Assembly: GCA_913055155.1 (NCBI GenBank)
Contig: CAJXJR010000001.1
Coordinates: 62,001 to 126,000, forward strand
Direction: 5' to 3'
DNA length: 64,000 nt
Source: an uncultured Erythrobacter sp.
GTDB lineage: Bacteria; Pseudomonadota; Alphaproteobacteria; Sphingomonadales; Sphingomonadaceae
The stretch's first letter is position 1. Every line of letters starts with the position of its first letter. Positions 9,658 through 16,267 of this stretch are shown piece by piece. Both the position numbers and the translations under genes were made by a program. The notes beneath the pieces were generated by a model, which searched no databases, had not been told where the DNA came from, and saw only the letters and a program-made list of their open reading frames with translations.

Positions 9658-9685
9658 ACGCCCGCGAGCGCGAACTCGCGGGCGT
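9658..9685. terminator. Perfect 11-bp stem-loop between convergent genes
   Basis: Positions 9658-9668 pair exactly with 9675-9685 around the 6-nt loop CGCGAA. It lies 3 bp after the DUF2794 stop and about 30 bp before the end of the opposing membrane-protein gene, so it can act in both directions, though the T-run is replaced by a C-run on the + strand. Confidence 0.7.
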
Positions 9686-9714
9686 CCCCCCTCCCAAAGC
9701 TCGGATAGCGGTTG

Positions 9715-10767
9715 TCAGGCTGCCTGGGCCAGCGGCCCGACGACAGGCAGGCGTTCGCGCAGGTCGCCCGGCAGTTTCTCCACTACGCCCGCACGGATGG
9801 CCGGCCAGAAGGCCGAGAGCATCAGCAGCGCCGTGCCGATCACCAGCGCGGTGAGCGCCACGCTGAGCTCCACCATGCCGTATTGCTCGAACAGGCTGCC
9901 CAACGCGAACAGCACATAGGCCAGCGCCGAGACCAGCAGGGCGCGGCGATCGATGGCAAGGGCGACAAGGCCGAACAGCACATAGACTGCCAGCACCAGC
10001 ACGACGCCGCCGGGGCCGACCATTCCGCCATCGGCGATACCCAGCCAGTTGAACAGCGGGTGGGCGATCATCGGGGCGGCCAGCAGGTGCAGCCAGAAGG
10101 CCACGTCGCTGCGCCGCGTCTGCCGCGCGCGGTCGGAAATGTCCCAGCGCATGGCATAGGTGAAGATCGCGATACCGGCGGCAAAGACCAGCGGCAGCAG
10201 CACCGTGTCGGGCGAAGCGAGGCCCGGCCCGACGGCCGTTACCACCAGCGCGATGATGGCCGCCACCGCGGTGGCGCAGATTGCCGCAATGGTGACAGGC
10301 ACCATGAAACGCTTCCAGTGCAGCCATGCGGCCGCGGTGCCGGCAACGAAGCTGGCAGCGAACAGCGCGGTCGCCACTCGGCTGGGTCCGGATTCGAAGG
10401 TCTCGGCAAGAATCTCGATCGGTGCAGCGACCACGCCGCCCACGAAGGCCAGCATCAGCACGATGCTGGGCAGCGCCATGCGGCGGCGGCGGGTGAAGAA
10501 TTCGCTCATCCCCCATGCCGCAACGGCAATCAGCACGCCGGCAAGGCCCGGTACGATGGCGCTACCGATGCCGCCCATGGCCACCAGCAGCAACACGGCA
10601 GCGATGGTGACGAAAATGTCGTTGAAGGAATTGACGAGGCGGAAGTTCTCCTCGTCGGTGACGGGCATCTGGCGCATCTGCGCCACATGGGCGCGCAGCG
10701 CGCGCGCTGCCTCGTCGGTGATTGCGCCTGCCGCCACGGCATCGCGGAGGTCCTGTTCGCTATACAT
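9715..10767 (-). CDS. DUF2157/DUF4401-like polytopic membrane protein
   Basis: A 350-residue integral membrane protein. A soluble N-terminal stretch of about 45 residues (YSEQDLRDAVAAGAITDEAARALRAH) resembles the helical start of DUF2157-type proteins; about ten hydrophobic segments follow (for example IFVTIAAVLLLVAMGG, VPVTIAAICATAVAAIIAL and VVLVLAVYVLFGLVALAI). No transport signature is recognised. It is a single gene with a candidate promoter and operator directly upstream. Function unknown. Confidence 0.72.
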   Translation of the reverse strand: MYSEQDLRDAVAAGAITDEAARALRAHVAQMRQMPVTDEENFRLVNSFNDIFVTIAAVLLLVAMGGIGSAIVPGLAGVLIAVAAWGMSEFFTRRRRMALPSIVLMLAFVGGVVAAPIEILAETFESGPSRVATALFAASFVAGTAAAWLHWKRFMVPVTIAAICATAVAAIIALVVTAVGPGLASPDTVLLPLVFAAGIAIFTYAMRWDISDRARQTRRSDVAFWLHLLAAPMIAHPLFNWLGIADGGMVGPGGVVLVLAVYVLFGLVALAIDRRALLVSALAYVLFALGSLFEQYGMVELSVALTALVIGTALLMLSAFWPAIRAGVVEKLPGDLRERLPVVGPLAQAA

Positions 10768-10800
10768 TCGGGTTTCCCCCTCTCCGTCCCAACGGCGGGA

Positions 10801-10835
10801 AGGGTAGCTTACTGTAGTAAGGTGTCAATACACCT
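10801..10835 (-). promoter_or_regulatory. Candidate promoter with overlapping dyads for the DUF2157-like gene
   Basis: On the minus strand a perfect -35 TTGACA (10828 to 10823) is followed after 16 bp by TACCCT (10806 to 10801) as a possible -10. The 12-bp dyad TTACTACAGTAA fills most of the spacer (10809-10820), and a second dyad, AGGTGT-N4-ACACCT (10820-10835), covers the -35. Dyads at these positions are typical repressor operators; the TACTACAGTA core resembles PadR- or BlaI-type sites. The regulator is not in the window. Confidence 0.5.
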
Positions 10836-10840
10836 GTGGA

Positions 10841-11512
10841 TTACAGGCTTTCGAGCACGCTCACCAGTTCGTCGAAATGGTCGATCATCGCGTCACCGCC
10901 CAATTCGTCGACCGGCACGTCGTGATAGCCATAGCGGCAGGTGACGACCGGCAGTCCGGCGGCCTTGCCGGCGCGCACGTCGTAGGTGGAATCGCCGATC
11001 ATCACCGCGCGTCCGCCACCGCAATCCTCGATCGCGGCGTGCAGCATGTCGGGCAGCGGCTTGGCCCGCTCGCGTCCCAGCGTATCGCCGCCGTAGATCG
11101 CGGCGAAACGGCCTGTCATGTCGAGTGCATCGAGCAGCTGGCGCGCGGGCTTTTCGGCCTTGTTGGTCACCACCGCCAGCTTGCAACCGCGTGCGGCCAG
11201 CACGTCAAGCGCGCCAAGGCAGCCGGGATAGGGCACGGTGTTCTCGGCGATATTGGCCCAGTAGTAATCGAGCAGCGCCTGCGACAGCTTGCGGTATTCG
11301 GCTTCCTCTACCTGTCCGCCCGTCGCTTCCAGCGCGCGGGTCAGCATCATGTCGGTGCCGCCGCCGATCATACCGCGCGTGGCGCTTTCGGTAACTGGGT
11401 CACGGCCCAGCACGCCCAGTGCGTGGTTTACTGCCGGGGCCAGGTCGCGGGCGGAATCGACCAGTGTGCCATCGAGGTCGAACAGGACGATATCGAAAGG
11501 AAAATTGCTCAT
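10841..11512 (-). CDS. gph: Phosphoglycolate phosphatase (HAD superfamily)
   Basis: HAD hydrolase that dephosphorylates 2-phosphoglycolate from DNA repair or oxygenase side reactions. The 223-residue product has motif I DLDGTLVDS near the N-terminus, motif II in LAVVTNKAEKP (Thr), a Lys in RERAKPLPDML and motif IV in VMIGDSTYDVRAGKAAG. The small capping domain between motifs I and II matches Gph. The ATG at 11512 is chosen because it sits directly before the first beta-strand; the frame is open further upstream only as an antisense extension into glmU. It is divergent from glmU with a 49-bp gap. Confidence 0.88.
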   Translation of the reverse strand: MSNFPFDIVLFDLDGTLVDSARDLAPAVNHALGVLGRDPVTESATRGMIGGGTDMMLTRALEATGGQVEEAEYRKLSQALLDYYWANIAENTVPYPGCLGALDVLAARGCKLAVVTNKAEKPARQLLDALDMTGRFAAIYGGDTLGRERAKPLPDMLHAAIEDCGGGRAVMIGDSTYDVRAGKAAGLPVVTCRYGYHDVPVDELGGDAMIDHFDELVSVLESL

Positions 11513-11561
11513 CGCGGCGCCATGTGGGGCACGGATATGGAAACTGCAATGAATTGATGGC

Positions 11562-12932
11562 ATGCCCGCGCGCATGAATGAAAGACCGATTGCCGCCATC
11601 ATCCTTGCCGCGGGCAAGGGTACCCGCATGAAGAGCGCCAGGCACAAGGTGCTACACGAAATCGCCGGTCGCCCGATGATCGAGCACCTGCTTGCCAGCG
11701 TGGATGCGCTGGGACCGGAGAAGCTGGTGACGATCGTGGGCGAATCGCGCGAGCAATTGCAGGACCGGCTGTCAGGCCGGGTCGAGTTTGCCGTGCAGGA
11801 TCCGCAGCTGGGCACCGGCCACGCGGTGCAGCAGGCCGAGGGCGCCCTTGCCGGTTTCGATGGCGACGTGCTGGTGCTGTATGGCGACGTGCCTTTCGTG
11901 AAGGCAGACACCATGCGCGCCATGATCCAGCGGCTGCGCGCGGACGACAGCCCGGCTGCCGTGGTGCTGGGTTTCGAACCGGAAGATCCGCTGCGCTATG
12001 GACGCGTGATCGCGCAGCAGGGCCACATCATCAAGATGGTGGAGTGGAAGGACGCCACCGAGGACGAGCGTGCCTGCCGCATGTGCAATTCCGGCCTTCT
12101 GGCGGCGCGCGCACAAGACCTGTTCGCCTTGCTGAACCGGGTGAAGAACGAAAACGCGCAGGGCGAATACTACCTGCCCGATATCGTCAACATCGCCATT
12201 GCCGACGGGCAAAGCTGCGCGGTCGTTTCCTGCGACAACCCTGACGAGGTGGCAGGCATCAACAGCCGCGCCGAACTGGCCGCTGCCGAGGCGCAGTGGC
12301 AGGCGCTGCGGCGCGAGGAAGCGATGGCCGACGGCGTCACCTTGCGCGCGCCGGAGACGGTGTTCTTCAGCTATGATACCGAGCTGGCGCCCGACGTGGT
12401 GGTGGAGCAGAACGTGGTGTTCGGCCCCGGCGTCTCTGTTGCCAGCGGCGCGACGATCAGGGCCTTCAGCCATCTGGAGGGCGCCACGGTGGGCGAGAAC
12501 GTGTCTGTCGGCCCCTATGCCCGCCTGCGCCCCGGCGCGGTGCTGGAGAAAGACAGCAAGGTCGGCAACTTCGTGGAGATCAAGAATGCCACGCTGGGCG
12601 AAGGGGCCAAGGCCAGCCACCTCACCTACCTTGGCGATGCCACGGTGGGCGCGGGTGCCAATATCGGCGCAGGCACCATCACCTGCAATTACGATGGCTA
12701 TTTCAAGCACCAGACCGTGATCGGTCCGCGCGCCTTCATCGGATCGAACTCTGCCTTGATTGCGCCTGTCAACATCGGCGCCGATGCCATCGTTGCCGCC
12801 GGCAGCGCGGTCAGCCGCGACGTGGCCGACGGCGAGCTGCGCATGGTCCGCGCCGAACAGCTGATAAAGCCCGGCTGGGCAGACCGCTTTCACGACGCGA
12901 TGAAGCGCAAGAAGGCCGCGCAGGACAAATGA
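11562..12932 (+). CDS. glmU: Bifunctional UDP-GlcNAc pyrophosphorylase / GlcN-1-P acetyltransferase
   Basis: Makes UDP-GlcNAc for peptidoglycan and LPS. It has the full 456-residue two-domain layout. The N-terminal uridyltransferase carries AAIILAAGKGTRMKS, then GTGHAVQQAEG and LYGDVPF. The C-terminal left-handed beta-helix acetyltransferase carries VNIGADAIVAAGS and the catalytic region VEIKNATLGEGAKASHLTYLGDA. A second in-frame ATG lies 12 bp downstream and could be the true start. The gene ends with an ATGA overlap into a small unknown gene, and glmS lies about 1.4 kb downstream, so both ends of the amino-sugar pathway are close. Confidence 0.97.
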   Translation: MPARMNERPIAAIILAAGKGTRMKSARHKVLHEIAGRPMIEHLLASVDALGPEKLVTIVGESREQLQDRLSGRVEFAVQDPQLGTGHAVQQAEGALAGFDGDVLVLYGDVPFVKADTMRAMIQRLRADDSPAAVVLGFEPEDPLRYGRVIAQQGHIIKMVEWKDATEDERACRMCNSGLLAARAQDLFALLNRVKNENAQGEYYLPDIVNIAIADGQSCAVVSCDNPDEVAGINSRAELAAAEAQWQALRREEAMADGVTLRAPETVFFSYDTELAPDVVVEQNVVFGPGVSVASGATIRAFSHLEGATVGENVSVGPYARLRPGAVLEKDSKVGNFVEIKNATLGEGAKASHLTYLGDATVGAGANIGAGTITCNYDGYFKHQTVIGPRAFIGSNSALIAPVNIGADAIVAAGSAVSRDVADGELRMVRAEQLIKPGWADRFHDAMKRKKAAQDK

Positions 12933-13240
12933 CCGACCGTTACGAGGGCAAGCCCTTCCTGCGCCTTCTAGACAGCTACGTGCTGGCCGCCATCGGCCAC
13001 CTGGACGAGGCCAATGCCAAGTGGCTGGTTGAGGCAGAACCGCATTTCTGGGCCACCTACGGAATCGAAGGCAGCTGGCGCGTTATCGTCGAGAAACGGA
13101 TGCAGTTTCCCGAGGGAATGCCTGCTGCCATCCTCGAGGTGTGGATCAAGGGGCAGACGAAGTTCCGTGAAGCCGCGGGCGAAGATCCGGACCCGGTGCT
13201 GTTCGCGCACCAGTTCGTCGACACCAACTTTCCGCACTGA
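12929..13240 (+). CDS. Small conserved-looking protein, function unknown
   Basis: A 103-residue protein translated from an ATG overlapping the glmU stop (ATGA), so it is probably coupled to glmU. The sequence is mixed alpha/beta with many aromatic residues (LLDSYVLAAIGHL, EPHFWATYGIEGSWR, LFAHQFVDTNFPH) and no signal, membrane segment or cysteine pair. I do not recognise a family. Position within the glm cluster does not by itself imply a role in amino-sugar metabolism. Confidence 0.6.
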   Translation: MTDRYEGKPFLRLLDSYVLAAIGHLDEANAKWLVEAEPHFWATYGIEGSWRVIVEKRMQFPEGMPAAILEVWIKGQTKFREAAGEDPDPVLFAHQFVDTNFPH

Positions 13241-13258
13241 CCCTTGCAAGGAGCACCC

Positions 13259-13693
13259 ATGCCCGAACCCGGCTTTACCGACGAACACCTGGCCATGCTG
13301 CTGCAAGCCAGCCGCGATTTCGCTTTCGAGCAGATCGCGCAAGGCATGGTGTTGCTGCCCTTTGCCACCTGCGTGAAGCCCGATGGCGACATGACTTTCG
13401 TGCGCTTTGCCGAGCCGGGAACCGAGCTGTCGCCCGACGAGGTGCTGGCGCTGACCGAGACCGAACTGGCGCAGGAAGCGGGCAAGGACGGTCTGATCGC
13501 TGCCGCCGTGGTTTCCGGCGTGCGGCTGAACGAGCCGCACGAGGGCATGGAAGATGCGGTGCGCGTGCATGTCGAGGCGCCCGGCTTCGCGCGGCAATTC
13601 CTGGCTTTCTATGCCATGACCGAAGGCGGCACCAAAGTTGCGCCTGGCAAGCTGGTGCCCTTCGAAGCGGACGCGGTCATCTTCTCCAACTAA
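13259..13693 (+). CDS. Hypothetical protein, 144 residues
   Basis: Soluble, acidic protein beginning MPEPGFTDEHLAMLLQASRDFAFEQIAQGMVLLPFATC. The ATG at 13259 has an AAGGAG ribosome-binding site ending 5 bp upstream, which decides it over an in-frame TTG at 13244. It follows the previous gene by 18 bp and is probably the last gene of the glmU transcript. The central part (VKPDGDMTFVRF, then AAAVVSGVRLNEP) suggests a beta-rich fold. I do not recognise a family. Confidence 0.6.
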   Translation: MPEPGFTDEHLAMLLQASRDFAFEQIAQGMVLLPFATCVKPDGDMTFVRFAEPGTELSPDEVLALTETELAQEAGKDGLIAAAVVSGVRLNEPHEGMEDAVRVHVEAPGFARQFLAFYAMTEGGTKVAPGKLVPFEADAVIFSN

Positions 13694-13740
13694 CTGGCAA
13701 AACGTCTGTTTTCAGGACAGGCTGCTGCTTCGTCCTTGCA

Positions 13741-13763
13741 ATGATATCATAGTATGATATCAA
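13741..13763 (+). promoter_or_regulatory. Paired palindromes upstream of vapB, probable antitoxin operator
   Basis: ATGATATCAT (13741-13750) is a perfect palindrome, and a near-perfect copy, ATGATATCAA, begins 13 bp later (13754-13763). TATGAT at 13753-13758 could be the -10. The vapB ATG is only 7 bp after the second copy and has no visible ribosome-binding site, so the message may be nearly leaderless. Ribbon-helix-helix antitoxins commonly bind such repeated palindromes over their own promoter. Confidence 0.65.
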
Positions 13764-13770
13764 TCTGGCC

Positions 13771-14001
13771 ATGCGCACCCTGGTCGAGATCCCCGATGAC
13801 GATATCCAGTGGCTCGACCGTGTGGCGGAAGAGCGCGGCGTCTCGCGCACCGCAATGGTTCGCGAGGCCGTGGCCCGGATGCGCAGCGGCACCTCGCGCA
13901 AGGCGGTGGACGATTTCTTCGGTATCTGGCGCGACCGTGCCGACGTGGGTGAAGGGCAGGGTTTCCAGCGCCGCGTGCGCAGCGGTGGGCAACCGGGATG
14001 A
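13771..14001 (+). CDS. vapB: Ribbon-helix-helix antitoxin of a VapBC-type module
   Basis: A 76-residue protein. The N-terminal strand MRTLVEIPDDDI and the following two helices (WLDRVAEERGVSRTAMVREAVARM) fit the ribbon-helix-helix (CopG/Arc) fold that binds operator DNA as a dimer. The remaining part (DFFGIWRDRADVGEG) is probably the toxin-binding tail; the FGIW segment is the type that inserts into the PIN active site groove. Its stop overlaps vapC by 4 bp. Paired palindromes lie immediately upstream. The module sits between the glmU-linked genes and glmS, with no integrase or repeats beside it. Confidence 0.85.
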   Translation: MRTLVEIPDDDIQWLDRVAEERGVSRTAMVREAVARMRSGTSRKAVDDFFGIWRDRADVGEGQGFQRRVRSGGQPG

Positions 14002-14363
14002 GCGGTGTCGTCTTCGACAGTGCGATCCTGGTCGATGCCCTTGTCGGCCTCTCTTCCGCCCGCACGGAAATCGTGCGTAGCCCTGAGCGCTGGATCACCC
14101 GCCTGGCCTGGAGCGAAGTCCTGGCCGGCGCGCGCGGCGATGCCGACCGGGTCGAGGATTACCTGAGCCATTTCAAGGTCGTCGAACTGAACGAGGAAAT
14201 CGCCCGCCGCGCCGCCGCGCTGGTGGAACAGCGCCCGGTGGTGGCGCTGGGCGATGCCATTTCGCTTGCCGCTGCGCAGGTGACAGGGCGCATCTTCGTT
14301 ACCCGCAACACCACCGCTTTCCCGGCCTCCATGCCGGGTATTCGCATCCCCTATACTCTCTGA
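13998..14363 (+). CDS. vapC: PIN-domain ribonuclease toxin, VapC type
   Basis: A 121-residue PIN-domain protein, the normal VapC length; relatives cleave tRNA or rRNA using Mg2+. Conserved acidic residues are visible at D7 (VVFDSAILVDAL), E40 (WSEVLAGA) and D86 (LGDAISLAAA), followed by the strand-turn VTRNTTAF. In most VapC proteins that last motif carries a fourth acidic residue just before the Phe; here it is Ala107, so activity could be reduced or the metal site altered. Overlaps vapB by 4 bp; glmS begins 15 bp downstream, so read-through from vapBC into glmS is possible. Confidence 0.87.
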   Translation: MSGVVFDSAILVDALVGLSSARTEIVRSPERWITRLAWSEVLAGARGDADRVEDYLSHFKVVELNEEIARRAAALVEQRPVVALGDAISLAAAQVTGRIFVTRNTTAFPASMPGIRIPYTL

Positions 14364-14378
14364 AGGAAAACCTCTCTC

Positions 14379-16202
14379 ATGTGCGGAATCATCGGAATTG
14401 CAGGCACAGCCGAAGTCGCTGACCGGCTGGTCGAGGGGCTGCGACGCATGGAATATCGCGGCTACGATTCGGCAGGCATCTGCACCGTTTTTGACGGCCA
14501 GCTGATCCGCCGGCGCGCGGAGGGCAAGTTGGCCAACCTCGAAAGGGTGCTGACCGAAGAGGATACCCCCGGCGACATCGGCATTGCGCACACGCGCTGG
14601 GCCACGCACGGCGCGCCGACGGCCAAGAATGCTCATCCGCATGCCACCGGCACCGTTGCGCTTGTCCACAACGGGATTATCGAGAACTTCAAGTCGCTTC
14701 GCGAGGAACTGCAAGCGAGCGGCCGGGTGTTCGAAAGCGAGACCGACACCGAAGTGGTGGCCCATCTCGTATCACAGGAAATCGAGAACGGCGCCTCCCC
14801 GCAAGACGCGGTAAAGGCTGCGCTGCCGCGCCTGCGTGGTGCCTTCGCGCTCGCCATCGCCTTCCGCGAACACCCTGACATGCTGATCGGCGCGCGACTG
14901 GGCTCGCCGCTGGTGGTGGGCTATGGCGAAGGCGAGACCTATCTTGGTTCGGATGCGCTGGCGCTGGCGCCGCTCACCCAGAAGATTGCCTATCTCGAAG
15001 AAGGCGACTGGGTGGTGATTACCCGGCAGGGGGCGCAAATTTTCGATAGCGAGAACAATCGGGTACAGCGCGAGATCACCACCTCGGGGGCCTCGGCGGC
15101 GGCAATCGAGAAGGGCCCCTATCGCCACTTCATGCAGAAGGAGATCTTCGAACAGCCCACCGTCGTGGCGCAGACGCTGTCCTCCTACCTGCGCCGTGAA
15201 GACAACACCGTGGCGCTGCCGCAGATCGATTTCGACCTGGGCGGCATCAACCGGGTCACCATCGTCGCCTGCGGTACCTCGTACTACGCGGGCATGGTGG
15301 CCAAATACTGGTTCGAGCAGTTCGCGCGCCTGCCGGTCGACATCGATGTGGCAAGCGAGTTCCGCTACCGCGACCCGGTGTTGGAGCCGGGCGGCCTCGC
15401 GCTGTTCATCAGCCAGAGCGGTGAGACTGCCGACACGCTGGCCGCTTTGCGCCACTGCAAGGAGCACGGGCAGACCATCGCCGTGGTGGTCAACGTGCCT
15501 ACCAGTTCCATGGCGCGCGAGGCGGACCTGCTGTTGCCGACCCATGCCGGGCCCGAGATTGGCGTTGCCAGTACCAAGGCCTTTACCTGCCAGCTGGCCG
15601 TGCTGGCCGCGCTGGCGGCGCACATGGCGATCAAGCGCGGACGCATCGACAAGGCCGAGGAAGCGGAGATCGTCAAGCACCTGATAGAGGCGCCTGCCGC
15701 ACTTAACGCCGCACTGGCGCATGACGAGGACATTGCTGGCATGGCGCACCTCATCGCACCGGCCCGGGACGTGCTTTACCTGGGGCGCGGGGCGGACTTC
15801 CCGCTGGCCATGGAAGGTGCCCTGAAGCTGAAGGAAATCAGCTACATCCACGCCGAAGGCTATGCCAGCGGCGAGATGAAGCACGGCCCCATCGCGCTGA
15901 TCGACGAGGCGGTGCCGGTGATCGTGCTGGCGCCGTCCGGCCCGCTGTTCGAAAAGACCGTGTCGAACATGCAGGAAGTGCAGGCGCGCGGTGGCAAGGT
16001 GGTGCTGATCTCCGATGCCGCCGGAATTGCCGAGGCAGGCGATGGCTGCATGGCCACGATCGAGATGCCGAAGGTGCACCCGCTGATCGCTCCGCTGGTC
16101 TATGCCGTGCCAGTGCAACTGCTGGCCTATCACGTGGCCGTGGCCAAGGGCACCGATGTGGATCAGCCACGTAACCTGGCGAAATCCGTAACCGTCGAGT
16201 AA
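14379..16202 (+). CDS. glmS: Glutamine-fructose-6-phosphate aminotransferase
   Basis: Forms glucosamine-6-phosphate from fructose-6-phosphate and glutamine, the entry to UDP-GlcNAc synthesis. The 607-residue length and architecture are standard: an N-terminal class-II glutaminase with nucleophile Cys2 (MCGIIGIAG) and two SIS sugar-isomerase domains (ACGTSYYAG, then SQSGETADT and STKAFT). The C-terminal substrate-closing tail LAKSVTVE is complete. A GAAGGA ribosome-binding site precedes the ATG. No glmS ribozyme is present, as expected outside Firmicutes. Confidence 0.98.
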   Translation: MCGIIGIAGTAEVADRLVEGLRRMEYRGYDSAGICTVFDGQLIRRRAEGKLANLERVLTEEDTPGDIGIAHTRWATHGAPTAKNAHPHATGTVALVHNGIIENFKSLREELQASGRVFESETDTEVVAHLVSQEIENGASPQDAVKAALPRLRGAFALAIAFREHPDMLIGARLGSPLVVGYGEGETYLGSDALALAPLTQKIAYLEEGDWVVITRQGAQIFDSENNRVQREITTSGASAAAIEKGPYRHFMQKEIFEQPTVVAQTLSSYLRREDNTVALPQIDFDLGGINRVTIVACGTSYYAGMVAKYWFEQFARLPVDIDVASEFRYRDPVLEPGGLALFISQSGETADTLAALRHCKEHGQTIAVVVNVPTSSMAREADLLLPTHAGPEIGVASTKAFTCQLAVLAALAAHMAIKRGRIDKAEEAEIVKHLIEAPAALNAALAHDEDIAGMAHLIAPARDVLYLGRGADFPLAMEGALKLKEISYIHAEGYASGEMKHGPIALIDEAVPVIVLAPSGPLFEKTVSNMQEVQARGGKVVLISDAAGIAEAGDGCMATIEMPKVHPLIAPLVYAVPVQLLAYHVAVAKGTDVDQPRNLAKSVTVE

Positions 16203-16238
16203 ATCGCACCTTAATCCCTTCGCAAGGCAGCGGTTTTA

Positions 16239-16260
16239 CCGGGCAATAACCATTGCCGGG
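16239..16260 (+). terminator. Hairpin after glmS
   Basis: A 9-bp imperfect stem (16239-16247 with 16252-16260, one mismatch) around the loop AACC, 36 bp after the glmS stop. There is no T-run, so termination is only a possibility. It also overlaps the earliest candidate start of the GGDEF-EAL gene and could affect its translation. Confidence 0.35.
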
Positions 16261-16267
16261 TTACGGC

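Noticed and set aside
13736-13758. TTGCAA plus TATGAT as the vapB promoter
   Set aside because: The spacer is only 11 bp, too short for a sigma-70-type promoter; only the -10 candidate and the palindromes are kept.
14379-14400. glmS ribozyme or c-di-GMP riboswitch near glmS and the GGDEF-EAL gene
   Set aside because: Only 15 bp precede glmS, and the 65-bp gap before the GGDEF-EAL gene holds just one imperfect hairpin without riboswitch core motifs.
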